The notes beneath the pieces are model-generated. The model was not told the DNA's origin. It worked only from the letters and a program-made list of their open reading frames with translations, and searched no databases. Positions 1 to 11,470 of a stretch of 64,000 bases of DNA are shown one piece after another. The translations under genes were made by a program, and so were the position numbers. The DNA is from Hirsutella rhossiliensis (lineage: Eukaryota > Ascomycota > Sordariomycetes > Hypocreales > Ophiocordycipitaceae). How positions within the stretch are numbered: position 1 is the stretch's first letter; the number at the start of each line of letters is the position of its first letter. The stretch spans positions 11,036,001 to 11,100,000 of the forward strand of contig NW_025408667.1 of the NCBI RefSeq assembly GCF_020360975.1, given 5' to 3'.

Positions 1-2252
1 CGAAGAAAGGTTATTTCGACAAGGGATGTTATTTTTGACGAATTTACCTATTTTGATGGGAAATTCGAGCAGCCGCAGCTGCTTCCTAGCATCAATGACC
101 TTATTCAACGCGTTGAGATACCAGAGGACCAGAAAATCAACCAGGAAATCCTTGACGAAGAATCGGAGCTTGAGAGCGTGTTCGACGAAGACTCGGACGA
201 GGAAGAAGAAGAGGGACAGACCGACCCTACCGAAGAAGAAGAAGAATATAAGAGGGCTAGGGAGCTTGAAGAAGCTTCTCTTATAACACCTCCACTGACA
301 GAAGAAGATCCTGAGGCAGGCTTCTTGGTCTCTCTTCCGGTTGCTACCCCTAAGGGGGTGGGGCGGTTTGACAACTCCTGGCAAGCTTCCTTTTTATCAA
401 TCAACGAGTCAAACAGACCTCTTTCTACATTGTCTACCAAGGAATCGTCTGATCAGATGATAGGGGTAGACCCGGAACTCAAACCACTGCCGATTTTGGA
501 CAGATTTAATGACTTTTATCCTACTCCTATAGAGGACGGGGTGCATGGAGCCTTTACTGCTGGAAGACTATTTAAACCAAAGACTAAGGTACACAAGAAG
601 GACCTACCAGACCCACCAGAAAACACCAAGCAGCTAGAAAAGCACCCTTTTAAAGAGGAATTCGTTAAAGCCCAAAAGGACCATCTAGCCTCGCACGAAG
701 AGATGGGGTCCTTTATCGAAGTTCCGTGGAAAAGGGCTGCTGGCAAACAAGTTCTATACTGCAAATGGGTCTTTATCTATAAGACTGACAAGCATGGGTA
801 CCTTCAGAAGTGCAAAGCTCGACTTGTGGTCTGCGGCAACCAGCAGGAAAGGGGGGATCTACCGACTCGAGCAACGACCCTAGCAGGGATGTCTTTCCGG
901 GCACTCATGGCTATTGCAGCAGAATTCGACCTCGAACTTGATCAAATGGATGCAGTAAACGCCTTCGTTAACTGTCCACTCGAGGAAGAGGTAGTCTTTA
1001 TGAGGATGCCTCCCGGATTCTGCAAGCCAGGCAGAATTCTTTTACTCCGGAAAGCCCTATACGGTCTACGACGATCCCCTTTGCTTTGGCAACAGCACCT
1101 TACCCGATCCCTAGAGGAATTAGGATTCGAAAAGGTCCCACAAGAACCTTGTGTGATGAAGAAGGGGCAGTCATTGTCTTCTTCTACGTTGACGATATTG
1201 TCTGGGCCTATAAGAAAGAAGATCAAGGAATAGCTATGGAGGCTATGCGAGGACTGCAAGAACGATATAAAATGACATTGCTTGGGAGCCCCGCTGGTTC
1301 CTAGGCATACACATCCTTCGGGACCGGACTAAGAAGACGATTTGGCTAACGCAAGATGCCTATATCGAGAAAATAGCCCACAAGCTATTAGGACCGGACC
1401 GACTTTCCTCAAAGCTTCCAGACACACCAATGACAACAGAAGAGCTACTTCCTTCTATTAGCCAAGCAAGCGAACAGGAAATTCATAGGTACCTACAGAA
1501 GGTAGGATCTATCCTCTTTGCTGCTATTTCAACGAGACCAGATATCGCCTTTGCGGTCTCTCGGCTAGCTAGACACAACCAGAACCCCGACGAAACACAC
1601 CAGAAGGCAGCAGACCGGGTTATTCTTTACCTCTATAATACCCGTTCCTTTGGAATTCGCCTAGGAGGATCAATCGATAAGAGAGCCGATATATTCCTTT
1701 GCTCTAGTGATTCATCCTTTGCCGATAATTCCTCGACAGAAAGAGCTCTCAGGGTATATCATGACCCTGTTTGGCGGATCTATTGCGTGGAGAGCTTCGA
1801 AACAAGCAACAGTCACTACTTCTAGCACCGAGGCTGAATTGCTAGCCATTTCAGAAGCAGCAAAAGAAGCTATATTCCTTAGCCGGATGCTACGGTCCTT
1901 ATACCTTCAGATTCCGGACCCGCTACAGCTAGAATGTGATAATAGTCAAACGATACGACTGCTTGCAGAGACTAACGCGAAGCTATCAACGAGACTACGG
2001 CATGTTGATATCCACCGGCATTGGTTACGCCAAGAGACTCAAGAAGGAAGAATTCAAGTCCGTTGGGTTCCTACGGCACAGATGAAAGCAGACGGCCTAA
2101 CCAAGGCACTCCCTCGTCAGAAACTACAGAAATTCCAAGAGATGATTGGAATAGTTGACTTAAAAACCCGGCTTCAGCTTGAGACCCGGATGGAAGACCT
2201 ACGAGACCGGATTCTAGTAAGACGGTTAGGAGAGAGGCCCTTGACCGCATAG
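1..2252 (+). pseudogene. Ty1/copia retrotransposon pol remnant (RT and RNase H), 5' part outside window
   Basis: This encodes the 3' part of a copia-type polyprotein: an acidic linker (about 178-500), reverse transcriptase, then RNase H. The RT shows the QMDAVNAF motif near 945 and the catalytic YVDD box at 1184-1195. RNase H shows the SSTEAEL motif at about 1821-1841. The order RT then RNase H at the 3' end, with no chromodomain, is known for Ty1/copia. The frame is broken at least three times: near 1155-1170 (GGGG run), near 1285-1300 (CCCC run) and near 1735-1750. The reading continues in a new frame each time with the expected motifs, so the breaks are single-base indels, not rearrangements. 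Gag, protease and integrase lie before the window. The RNase H frame ends with TAG at 2250-2252. Family assignment is firm; whether the element is truly dead depends on the indels being real. Confidence 0.88.
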
Positions 2253-2835
2253 GAATATTAGGGAGGTCTCGGCCACGACTACACGGTAACCTCGTTGAGG
2301 ACCTATAACCCTTTGGCTGTAGCTTTGACCCGTTGGGACGGCTCGCACTGGTGGGTGTGTCGAGAAGAAGGTCCGAACGAGTTGAGGTCTCTAGGTCTCT
2401 CTAGGTAATACAGCTTGAAACCAGGTAAGAAGGGAAGTCTGCAGACTGTTGTTTCTTCTTCCTAGACCACTGAGGGTCCGGAGGATCTCCTATTCGAACG
2501 GGGACCCTTTGAGGAGTCCGGCATAACTATTACTGGCTCGGGGACCTCGAGACTGAACTATCGATTTCATAGCTAGAAGAGCTATTCGATCGGGGAGATG
2601 GAGCTGATGTTGCTGACGTAGATGACTTACGTGGCCTTCAGTAAGTGGCAAGAAGTGCCCTCTTCCTGATAGAATGTATACTATACCTGAAAACGGGATA
2701 TCAACTTGGGAGAAGCATGGAGGGATATAAAAGGGGCTGTTTGGACGGGAATGGAGGCAACCGAAAAGAAAAAAATTAACACATGCATTTCACATACCAT
2801 CTGATCGTATGATACTCGACCTTCGAAAAGTCCCT
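2253..2835 (+). other. probable copia 3' untranslated region and LTR
   Basis: This non-coding stretch follows the copia pol stop directly. A TATA-like box (ATATAAAAGGGG, about 2726-2737) is followed by a purine-rich tract, as expected for the U3/R part of an LTR. The 5' LTR is outside the window, so neither the LTR limits nor a target-site duplication can be fixed. The LTR call is inference from position and the TATA box. Confidence 0.4.
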
Positions 2836-2891
2836 TTATCCACTTTTATGCCCACTTTTGCTCTCTCCTTCGCGAGAGTTATGAGCCCGGG

Positions 2892-3171
2892 AGGAGGGGC
2901 TTACCCCTCCTGGAACTTCCGGTAACTGCGCACGACCACCTAGGCTAGCGCGCACCCCGACGGAGTCAGTGTTCGAGACCTGCACCTGTGTAATGCCATA
3001 GCCAGAGCCCGAGGCACTGTCGCAGAGTAGCCCGAATGGCACAAGGCAGAGAAGGCCCAGAGCTAAAGCGAGAGTGGTCTCAGGAATCCCAGGCTAGCCC
3101 GTGATCCCTGAGGGGGTGTGTCGCGAAGCAGATTTGATGTTCAATTGAACATGTCACCTGAACAACAGGTG
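2892..3171. repeat. cluster of three perfect inverted repeats
   Basis: Three short perfect inverted repeats lie within 280 bases. The first has 8-bp arms AGGAGGGG/CCCCTCCT with loop CTTA (2892-2911). The second is a 16-bp perfect palindrome, ATGTTCAATTGAACAT (3137-3152). The third has arms CACCTG/CAGGTG around AACAA (3155-3171). No ATG-initiated ORF with coding character covers them. Their function is unknown. They could be transcription-factor sites or leftovers of the adjacent retroelement. Confidence 0.55.
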
Positions 3172-3469
3172 GCTTGATTTTTCGTGACAGTCGGAGCCTT
3201 GTTTGATTATACACTGCCCTACAGTACGATGCGTATAATGGTTGACCCCTATCATTACAGGAGGTTACGACTATATTCTAGGGGATCATCAGTATAGTAC
3301 AGGCAAGAGACTATAAATAATCGAAATCCAGTTTACATGGTGGCTAAGGACCTCAGCTACCTCAAGCACCCTACTTACTTTTGGCCTTAGCCTTCGTACC
3401 AAGAAAAAGCATCTTGTATGCTGGAAAGTTTGGATGAGAGACAGTTTCGCGATGGGATACGGATCTGGA
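3172..3469. other. intergenic, nothing recognised
   Basis: About 300 bases lie between the inverted-repeat cluster and the target-site duplication of LINE copy A. I see no coding ORF or repeat that I can support here. Confidence 0.5.
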
Positions 3470-3484
3470 TTTTCAGCGACCAAT
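3470..3484. repeat. target-site duplication of LINE copy A, 3' side
   Basis: The 15-mer TTTTCAGCGACCAAT here is identical to the 15-mer at 11490-11504, just beyond the 5' end of LINE copy A. It marks the original insertion site. It is now separated from the LINE's tail by the pogo element at 3487-5449. Confidence 0.9.
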
Positions 3485-3486
3485 TA

Positions 3487-3530
3487 AGGGATTTTCCGAT
3501 GATCTGCCGGATCTGGTGATCTGCCGGATT
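3487..3530 (+). repeat. left terminal inverted repeat of the pogo/Fot1 relic
   Basis: The repeat starts AGGGATTTTCCG directly after the TA target. It differs from the reverse complement of 5406-5449 at four positions (13, 31, 35 and 36 of the repeat). Confidence 0.88.
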
Positions 3531-4074
3531 GCGGCGACTTCGCACGCTCAACATCAATCGACAATAGCTCAACAACAACGGTGCCAATTGACGTATCCTT
3601 TGATTTCCTGAATCATCAGAAGCAGTGAAAGTCTGGCATATATTTAGAACTTTTATCTAGGGGCAATGCGCTGCGGTGCTGACATCAAACCAAGCAACGG
3701 CCAAAATAGGATGCCGACAGATTGTGTAAGTCATTTCAGCCAATACAGCAAAAACAGAACATTATTGGCTTTCATCGTAGGCTTTAATCATGTGGGATTC
3801 TCCCATTCTATCCATAGTGCAGAACTTGGCTCAGGATACTGCAAAAATGGGGTTGGAAGGGCGAGCTGGATAACTTCATTCTACGCACCCGTAATGAGCC
3901 AGATTGAACGTGATTCGACGGTACAAGCATCTTCTGAAAAGAACCTATCTATGCATCTGAATGTAAGGTTTATTTTTAGCTTGAAATTCAGTGCGCGAGG
4001 CTCCGCTTTCACACCTGACAAGGAAAGACGTGCACGAAAATTGAGAAATTCGACACCCTACCCTAAAACACGTA

Positions 4075-5250
4075 TAACATGGATGAAATGGGCTTTCTAT
4101 TCCTTATGAGCATTTGAACGAACAGGGTATTCCTCTTATTATAAGAAAACAAGGCAAAATTGCTCGGCGTATTAAAAAATGGCAACCCATCCTCCCTTAC
4201 GTTCAAGATGTGCGTCAGTCAAGAGATGGCATCGCTGCCCCCATTTCTCATCCACCAAGACAAGCCAGCACAAACTCTGGACTTTTGGTTCGTGAAACGT
4301 GAATCAAGTCGTCAATAAATATTTTTAACACGTCAAAAACGAGGTGGACGAATCACAATATTGAAATGAGCAGCTCACCGGTACGTTCGACCGGTTTACC
4401 AGGGTGAAAGCTCGAAACGGTTGTGCTTATCGCCTTTGGTTCCCGATGGCCACTTAACCATTTTAGTATCGAATTTATGGAGTGGTGTGACCGGCACCGA
4501 GTGATCGTTGTGGTGTTTCCCCTTCAATCCATTCATCGGCTGCAACCCTTGATGTATCGTTATTCAGCCTCTCTCAACAGCGTATACGCATGATCTTATC
4601 CAGTACACAGACAAATCAAAAGGTTCATTGGATTGCTGAAATCGAAGATCTAGACTGTGTTTTGGAACGCATTTCAGGAAGTAGTCGAGAAGTCCTCTGT
4701 TGATGCTGGCCGCAACAGCCGAAGGCTGAGCAGCACCCTCGGAGCCCTCAATATGAGTTTTAAGTGCTTGATATGAGAGTTAAAGTATGCAGAGAACAAG
4801 TAGTCACAAGAACCAGCGCAGGCAGACCGGTAAGGCTTCAAAGATGATCTCTTCTGCTGTACAGATTCTAGTGCAGACGAGGTGTTTAGCTCTAAAATTG
4901 TGGCTCAAGCTCGCCAAAAATGACAGTGAAAGGACTCCAAAGAAAGAGGAGGCTCTGAAGAAGGAGGCCCGAAAGCTTCAGCGACAGCAGAAGGCAGCGG
5001 AGCAAAGCTCTCGCTCTAGAGAAGAGGAAGCAATGAGAGGCGGAAATTGGGAGAAAACGACGGATGACGGAGGCCGTGAAGCAAAATAAGGAGATAAATT
5101 GGCATTATTAACAAGAGCTGAAGATTTTGAAAGTGGAAAAGCCACAGAAAATGCAGAATGAGCGACGGGTGGCTTCTGAGGGTCGCGAGAGGAGTCAGGA
5201 TGTTCACGCTGCAAAAATTGTCACTCTTCCGTTCACACCAGAGCGGGCCA
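4075..5250 (+). pseudogene. pogo/Fot1 transposase relic (DDE domain and basic C-terminal tail)
   Basis: Pieces of a DDE_1-type transposase can be read in shifting frames. NMDE followed by GF at about 4078-4098 corresponds to the first catalytic Asp. DGH at about 4444-4452 corresponds to the second. A CDRHR segment follows near 4486-4500 and a HRLQP-like segment near 4534-4548, where the third Asp of the family should lie. A lysine- and glutamine-rich tail (4787-5089) matches the charged coiled-coil tail usual in fungal pogo transposases. Several in-frame stops and frame changes occur, some by substitution, so this copy cannot make transposase even if a few indels are assembly errors. Any N-terminal DNA-binding part between 3531 and 4075 is too eroded to delimit. 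Confidence 0.75.
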
Positions 5251-5405
5251 TAGCATTGCAGGTACCAAACACACTATATAATAACGCAAATAATGATTGA
5301 GTGGCATCTTTGAGCATTATTAACTGCTCTTATAAGATTTTAGAACAATTCAAATAGTATTCGTGAAGTTATTCTCAGTTCTTTGCTGGAATGCAATGAG
5401 CCCAA

Positions 5406-5449
5406 AATCCGGCGAATCGCCAGATCCGGCAGATCACCGGAAAATCCCT
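5406..5449 (-). repeat. right terminal inverted repeat of the pogo/Fot1 relic
   Basis: It ends CGGAAAATCCCT just before TA at 5450-5451 and pairs with 3487-3530 at 40 of 44 positions. Confidence 0.88.
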
Positions 5450-5477
5450 TATTATTATTATTATTATTATTATTATT
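5450..5477 (-). repeat. simple-repeat 3' tail of LINE copy A, (TAA)n in the sense strand
   Basis: Between nine and ten TTA units on the plus strand form the very 3' end of the LINE in place of poly(A). Copy B ends in a different repeat, (CATA)n. Confidence 0.9.
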
Positions 5478-5490
5478 GTATTTTGCGTCC

Positions 5491-5508
5491 AGCGACCTTC
5501 AGGTCGCT
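5491..5508 (-). promoter_or_regulatory. 3'-terminal stem-loop of LINE copy A
   Basis: In the sense (minus) direction the sequence is AGCGACC, loop TGAA, GGTCGCT. It lies about 13 bases before the tail. The same 7-bp stem with a 4-base loop occurs in copy B (22670-22687), with an A-T pair replaced by G-C, a compensatory change. A role in recognition by the element's own reverse transcriptase is inference. Confidence 0.7.
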
Positions 5509-5919
5509 CAGGTCCCCGAGACGGGGCACAGGACGTGCTGAGCTACTGGGAGTCTACAATCTACTTATCGATACAGCAAAAGCGGGGTGAGCCATGACCT
5601 TGAAACGCGCAAACGAAATGGGCGCCAACCCGCAGTAGCTGCCTTCCACAGAACGTACACAATCCACCATCCAGCATTTCATCGGCTCAAAGGCGCTCCT
5701 TTGCTCAGCCTGTTGCCCGTCAGCGGGACGACCAGGCGCGACAACATTGTCTTTCATATTGGCCTCAACGAGGCAAACTTCGAACGAGATGAGGAGCTGC
5801 AATGCAGCTCGATTGACCCGGGCGGGACAAAGGGTGTCGCAACACCCTCCGCCTGGCCGAGTCGAGGAGAGAATACGCACACAAAGGAAAGCGGGGAAGG
5901 AGGGAAGAGGCGCAGCCGC

Positions 5920-8900
5920 CTAATGGCGAAGGCAGATCGTCCCGAAGAACGAGCTTGCCTTCGCCACCTTGACGAACCGGTCGAAATTTCTTCCTATTGC
6001 TCGGTTGACCGCCGCGGTCGGTGAGGGCGCCAGCCTCATCCGAACTTGCGGCGGGATCTTCCTGCAGTAGAAAGATGTTTTGGCTCTTTTCGTCGCCCAC
6101 ACGAGCACGTCAGTCGTGCGTCGTCGTGGTTGAACCTTTCATGGTAGTCAGCGAAGTCCCCATGGTGGGTTCTTGCTGCGAGCAGGTGGTGGAGGAGAGG
6201 TCGTGGGATGGTAAGTTCTGGCGGGCAGCCAGTCGTGGCGTCAAGGTCGAGGACCTTGTATTGCTGGGGTGCAGACACTTCCCACCAGGCTTTAAACGCG
6301 TCTTTTGGTCGCCGCCGAGCGACCTTACGCAGATATGCCAGCGTCGGGAGAGCATCTACCGGTTCGGGTTGAGAGGTTCCCGCCTTAGCTAAGGCGTCGG
6401 CCTGCTCGTTGCCTGGGATGTTGGTATGGCCGGGAATCCAACGGATCTCGGTGGCACCATGTTCTGCGGCCAAGGCCTGGAATTCCAGGAACTCATTCTG
6501 GGACGAGTCTGACGGCATGCCTCGCAGGCACGACGCGACTGCAAGGTTATCGAGGCATACGGCGATTCGCTCTGGCCCTGGGAGACCGAGAGCAGCACGG
6601 AGGCCTTCAAGGGCGCCCTTGGCCTCAGCGTCGAAGACTTCAGCGGGACCCAGGCGCCCGTTTCCATCGAGGACGGTGAGTCCATCCAAATGTATTGCAT
6701 AGCCGTACCCTGCGGCTCCTCTGCGGAGAGGATCCGTCTGAGTAGACGATTGCTGTTCGTGGAGCAACTGACCGGAGCCAGTCGCGGAAGTTGGCCGCTG
6801 ATTCCTCCTTCGGTGCAGTTTGCAGGGGCTGGCCGCTGGCGAATCTGCGTGGAAGGAGCTCTGGCCTGGCGCATCTGGCTAGCAGCTCGTCAGTGCGACG
6901 CAGTCTGGTCCGGAAAGGCTTTCGTGGAAGCTGATACTTGAGCTTGATGGCCCTGTTGATGGCGGGGGCCCGTATCGGCTTCGTTCGCGTCACAAGTGGA
7001 TGTGCTTCATCGAGGGACCTGAGGCGGGCCGCGAAGCGTATTCGGTACGACTCGAGCAGTTGCGAAACTGGCGGTATACCAGCTTCCCGGTGCCTAGCGC
7101 TCAGCGGCGTGGTCTTCCAGATTGGAAGGATGGCCCGCACGGCCGTATGGAGCGACTTGTCCATTCGCCGGATGAGGTGTCTTATTCCTGAAGGCCCTTC
7201 CTCACCGGTTGGGTCCATCGCGGGCTGGTCATGCCCGGGTACCATGCCTCTGCTCCGAAGAGGAGTTGAGGCTCGATGCAGGCGCGGACGGCTCTCCGGA
7301 CCGCACTCGGCAGGGGTCCCCGGTTGGTGTTCGTCATTCCCTGGAGGTGGTGGGCTACTCTTTGCGCTTTGGCTGTCCACTTCTCGACGTGGGTCTTGAA
7401 GGACAGGGTGCTGTCGAGCCAGATGCCTAGCCAGCGCATGGCGCATTCCGGCCGCTTTTCCATCTCGCCATGGAAGACTGGCGGTGCAGTTCTCGGCTTC
7501 GTTCGGGAGAAGTGCATGACTTCGGTCTTCTTGGGGTCAAAGGCTATCGCATTTTCGGTACCCCATTCCATGAGTTCGTGGACGTGTCTTGACGCTTTGC
7601 GGGCAGTCTCCTCCAGATTGTTGCCGACGCAAAGGATAGCGGTGTCGTCTGCATAGCCGAAGCGTCCTTTCGGGCTGCTCAAGCGGTAGACTGGCTCCGT
7701 ATACAGCAAGAACAGAATGGGAGAGGCTGGTGAACCTTGTGGCAGTCCGCACTGCAGGGGTGACGACGGAGTCGTAACGTCCTGATAGCGGATACATGCC
7801 GTTCGGTCATGCATGAAGGAGCCGGCCCAGCGAGCGACGTTCGAGGGCCACCCTGCTGTCGAAGGCGGAGAATGAGTCTGTTACGGAGGACGGTATCGAA
7901 GGCACCTTCGATGTCCATCGTCACGAGTGTGGCCACCTGCTTGCGTGCGAAAGCTTCCTCAATGTCGTGGACTAGTGCCGCGACGAGGTCAACGGCGGAC
8001 CTTTTGGGCAGTGCGCCGGCTTGTTGCGAGTGCAAAACACCATAGTGGACTGATGCCCACGCCAAACGGCGTGCAATCAGCCGTTCGAGCCCCTTACCAA
8101 GGCAAGAGAGGAGCGAGATCGGCCGCCAGGCGCGGGCCTCTGACAGGTTCCGTCGCCCTGGCTTTGTGATCATAACCACTTCCGCTTCCCTGAAAGGCTT
8201 GGGGTGGTGGCCGATGTTGAGACAGCCCTGGTACAGCTTGTGGACAAGGTTCCCAATGGCGTGCCAAACGGCACGGAGCATCTTGACAGTGATGTTATCA
8301 GAGCCGGGAGAGGTGTTACCCGTTCGCAGGGTTGCGTCCCGGACCTCCTCGAGGGAGATGTCCTGGGAGAATGGAATTGTTCTCACTGGATCCACTGGGA
8401 CCCACGGGTCCGTGATGTCGTCCTGCGAGGTGCGGCGTTCGAGCGTTGCCCGTCGCAGTGCGTTGGCTTTGTCCAGCTGGGTCTCGTAAACTGCATCGTC
8501 CACTTGCAGAGGCGGTGGTTGGAAAGCACCGGGCGATCTCAACCAACGGACTGCCCTGAAGACGGATGCGCTGTCCGTAAAGCTGTCAATGAGGTCGCGC
8601 CAGTAGCGGCGCTTGACTCGTCGCACGACTCTCCGGGAGGTCTCTTTTGGCGAGCTGAACCTCACGACAGAAACCGAGAGGGGAAGACTCTCCTCACCGC
8701 GCGATACTCCGCCGCCGCCAAGACGCATTCCTCCGTCCACCAGGGTGCGCTGCGCGCACCTTTGCGGACCGGCCGGCCTGCAGCCTTGGCGGCAAACTGA
8801 AGTAGGTTAGTCACTGCCAGGGCAAGTGAATCCAGGTCTTGAGGGGATGCGGTCGACGGCTGGATAGCCGCCACACCGTTTTCAACCATCTCGATAAAGC

Positions 8901-9638
8901 GTCGTATTTCCTCGTCAGAGGTGAGACGGACCTTTCCAGTGGGTGGAGGCGTTACGGCGAGTTCGGGGAGGGTGATATTGAGCGTGAAGTGGTCGGAGCT
9001 GGTAGCGAGGTGGTCCTCGACCACCGCGGCGGCCAAGGCAATATTAGAGAAAGCAAGGTCTATCGTGTTGCCATGAGGGTTTGTCGGGACGTCAGCCGGA
9101 TTGAGCAGATTCAGACCATTGGCCGTCGCCCATGCAGCTACAGCCTCACCGCGACCTTCGATGCGGCCGGCTTGCCAGCTGTGGTGTTTGGCGTTGAAAT
9201 CGCCAGCTACCAGACATCTGTCAGGTGCTGGCCATCGGAGTAGTATGTCAAGTGCCTCGTCGTACGACGGTTGGCGGTAAATGTTGACTAGAGTGATGTC
9301 GTTGACCACGAGCCAGAGAATGTCACGTGTTGCCGTGGGCCTTCTCTGATCTACCATCAGTCCCGGCCTGCGGCGGACATAGGTCATGACCCTGGGTCGG
9401 TGCTATTGTTCTCCCAGCTGTCTACCGGGGAGAAGGTGTCGTAGGCGGGATGCGTTTTGGTAAGGCATCGGCCCCCCTTTGTTTCTGTCCATGGCTCCTG
9501 GAGTAGAACCACATCATATCGTTCAGAGTCCGCGAGGGCAAGCGCGCAGTCGTGTGCTGGCGGGATCTTGCCCACGTTGGCTTGGAAGACTCGCAGAGTC
9601 TTATTGCCACCTCTATTTGTACGGGGGTACCTCGTCAT
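5920..9638 (-). pseudogene. LINE copy A ORF2: AP-endonuclease, reverse transcriptase, RNase H (frame-broken)
   Basis: The ORF starts at ATG 9638, inside an ATGA overlap with the ORF1 stop. Order of domains: an apurinic-like endonuclease with LLQEPW, GDFNAKHHSW and SSDHFTL motifs; reverse transcriptase with TMDIEGAFDT (about 7894-7923) and the YADD box (catalytic Asp codons at 7644-7649); then RNase H with VRWIPGH-like (here IRWIPGHTN) and NEQADALAKA. A C-terminal Cys/His cluster of the form CSCG-x(5)-H closes the protein. This domain order is that of the Tad/I group of LINEs. The frame is interrupted at several points, for example near 9400, near 8660, near 7850 (GGG where copy C has GGGG), near 7190 and near 6740. 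All domains are otherwise complete, so few lesions would need to be artefacts for this to be an active copy. Confidence 0.88.
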
Positions 9639-11361
9639 GGAGAGACGGAGTCCTGGGCGATGCGCCGCTTCTTCGTGGGAGAGGCAGATCTGTGCCGTTG
9701 ACCTCCCCCCGGAGGCTTGGGTGGTGGGGCCATAATGACAGGCGGCGGGGTTATGGTCCTGGTAGGACTTAGGGTCGAGGTGACGCTGCCACGCCGTGGC
9801 GCAACATCTTGAGATTGAGCCGGCTGGCCGTCGTTTTGAGCAGCGCTTGAGGTCGCGGGTTGGGTTGCGTCGGTTCCGAGACGGCCCTCCCTGTCAGATC
9901 CAGGCGTCGCCGTCCGTTCGGTGATGCCGCCCGGCGTGAGGGCGTCATCCCGCGCGGGTGGCTCTGATCGTTCTACGCTCTCGTATTGTTCCTTTCGCTG
10001 GGCGGACAGTTGAGCGCCCAGCTCTCGGACGCGAGATTTCTTCTCTCGTCAGACGGCGAATGACGCCGTGTGATCGTTTCGGGCGCGCAGGGCACTTCGC
10101 AAAGTCTGCGGCATGAGGCCCGAGACAGTTCGCGCACCGCTCGAGGGCTACGCAGATCTCGGCGTCATGACCGCGCCGTCCGCATCGCTTGCAAGACGCT
10201 TGTCGATCGCAGGTGTGTTGGGCGTGAAAGTCCCAGCACTTGTCGCACTGGCTGGGCAGGCTGGATCTCTCGACATATCGGGCGAGCCGGCTGGATCCAA
10301 ACAGCCTCCAGGGCTTGTGCGTGGGTTCGAGGAATGATACAATCAATGTACAGGTCAGGGCTCATTCGGCTTGCGCCTGGCGGAGCGCACCCTGATGGGT
10401 GTGAGGCCGGTCTGGCAGGCGATCTCGTCTCTGGCGGCTGCCTCGTAGTCCAATTCTTTCCCATATAGGTCGGTGAGGGTGTGGGGGCAGTTTGCCACGG
10501 CATAGGTGTACCATCTCTGGCTGATCTCCACATTTGTCACGCCCAGGTCCTCAGACCACTCGGACTGTCGTTGGACGATAAGGTCCCGAATAGTTGCATC
10601 CGTCGTCCGGATGGCCCATCCGGAGTTCACCTTGAAAGCGGCTGGGACTTGGTGAAGGCCGATGCCGACTTTGGCGGCGACGTGGGTCCGGATTGCGTAG
10701 CTGTTGTGGTCCCTAGCTGGCGCTTCGGCCGGGAGCCGCACGAAAACCCGGAGGTCTTCTTTCGGTGGGGCGGGGATTGGTCGTCCCTGGAGACGGGAGA
10801 TTGGCTGTTGTGGCTCTTGTTGTTGCGGGGCTGCAGCAACCGTAGGGGGGGGGCCCCCCGGCGGGTGGGCCTGCGGTGCGACCGGCGGCGGCGCTGCTGT
10901 ATGGTGCCTCCAAAGGTCAAGAAAGCGGTTGGAGAAGTGTTCTGCAAAGCTGTGTTCGAGACCAGATGTGAATTGCTTCGCAGTCTGCTCGAATGATTCG
11001 CAAAAGGCTCGGAAGACTGTCATTTTAGCGTTATGGGCATCGGTTTCGTCGCCGGCAAGTTTGTTGGCTGCATCAATTATGGACACCGGCTGGAGCCTGC
11101 TGGTCTCAGCGGTGCCGGGCCGGTCCGGGCGGGGTCGCACCACGCTCCTTCCGTAGCGGCGGCATGTGAGAGACGGACTAGAGGCGACGACGGCGTTGCG
11201 GCCGGTCGCCGGAATGTCGATGAGAGACCAATAGGGCGGGTCACAATAGGAGAACTGTCACGGAGCTGAGATGCACGGGCTAAGCGAGCAAGGTTAGGCG
11301 GAGTATGAGCACCCAGATCAAAGGGATCTGAGCTGGCATGCGAGCTCGTGGCAGATGCCAT
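9635..11361 (-). pseudogene. LINE copy A ORF1: gag-like RNA-binding protein with CCHC knuckles (frame-broken)
   Basis: ORF1 starts at ATG 11361 (MASATSSH...). It has a Ser/Thr/Pro-rich N-terminus, an alpha-helical middle part and, near the C-terminus, a run of Cys/His knuckles (CDKCWDFHAQHTC, CKRCGRRGHDAEIC, CANCLGPH), then a basic tail. The product should package LINE RNA. Frame breaks: one base lost near 11140, shared with copy C; a deletion of about 38 bases near 10895-10905; a CCC run near 10358 where copy C has CCCC; and two bases lost near 10037. The stop codon overlaps the ORF2 start as ATGA at 9635-9638. Confidence 0.82.
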
Positions 11362-11440
11362 GGCCGCAGCCGAAGCCAGCGCAGAGCGCTGCTGCAGAGG
11401 TTGGCGTGCACGTGTTAGACAAATAGGTTAGGATAGCGCC

Positions 11441-11470
11441 ACTTTCTTAACAATAGCATGCCAAGAAAGT
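11441..11470 (-). promoter_or_regulatory. conserved inverted repeat in the LINE 5' leader, copy A
   Basis: Arms ACTTTCTT and AAGAAAGT (8 bp, perfect) enclose a 14-base loop. The same structure lies at 16842-16871 (copy B) and 59662-59691 (copy C), about 20 bases from the element's 5' end and about 80 before the ORF1 ATG. It may be an RNA hairpin or a promoter element; this is inference. Confidence 0.75.

Larger units (their letters stand above)
3487..5449 (+). mobile_element. decayed pogo/Fot1-family (Tc1/mariner) DNA transposon with 44-bp TIRs
   Basis: This is a 1963-bp element bounded by terminal inverted repeats that match at 40 of 44 positions (3487-3530 and 5406-5449). It is flanked on both sides by the dinucleotide TA (3485-3486 and 5450-5451), the target duplicated by Tc1/mariner elements. 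Length and TIR size fit the Fot1 type (about 1.9 kb). Each TIR carries two copies of a GATCTGCCGGAT-like motif (diverged in the right TIR), probably the transposase-binding sites. The interior holds a transposase relic. The element sits exactly between the tail of LINE copy A and that LINE's target-site duplication, so it is the younger insertion. Confidence 0.85.

Noticed and set aside
2941..2985. tRNA-like or SINE-like A and B boxes (GTTCGAGAC near 2972-2980)
   Set aside because: Spacing is too short for a tRNA, no cloverleaf can be folded by eye, and no second copy of the stretch is seen.
8204..9243. Plus-strand ORFs of 130-200 codons
   Set aside because: They are antisense shadows of LINE copy A ORF2, which has clear endonuclease and RT motifs on the minus strand.
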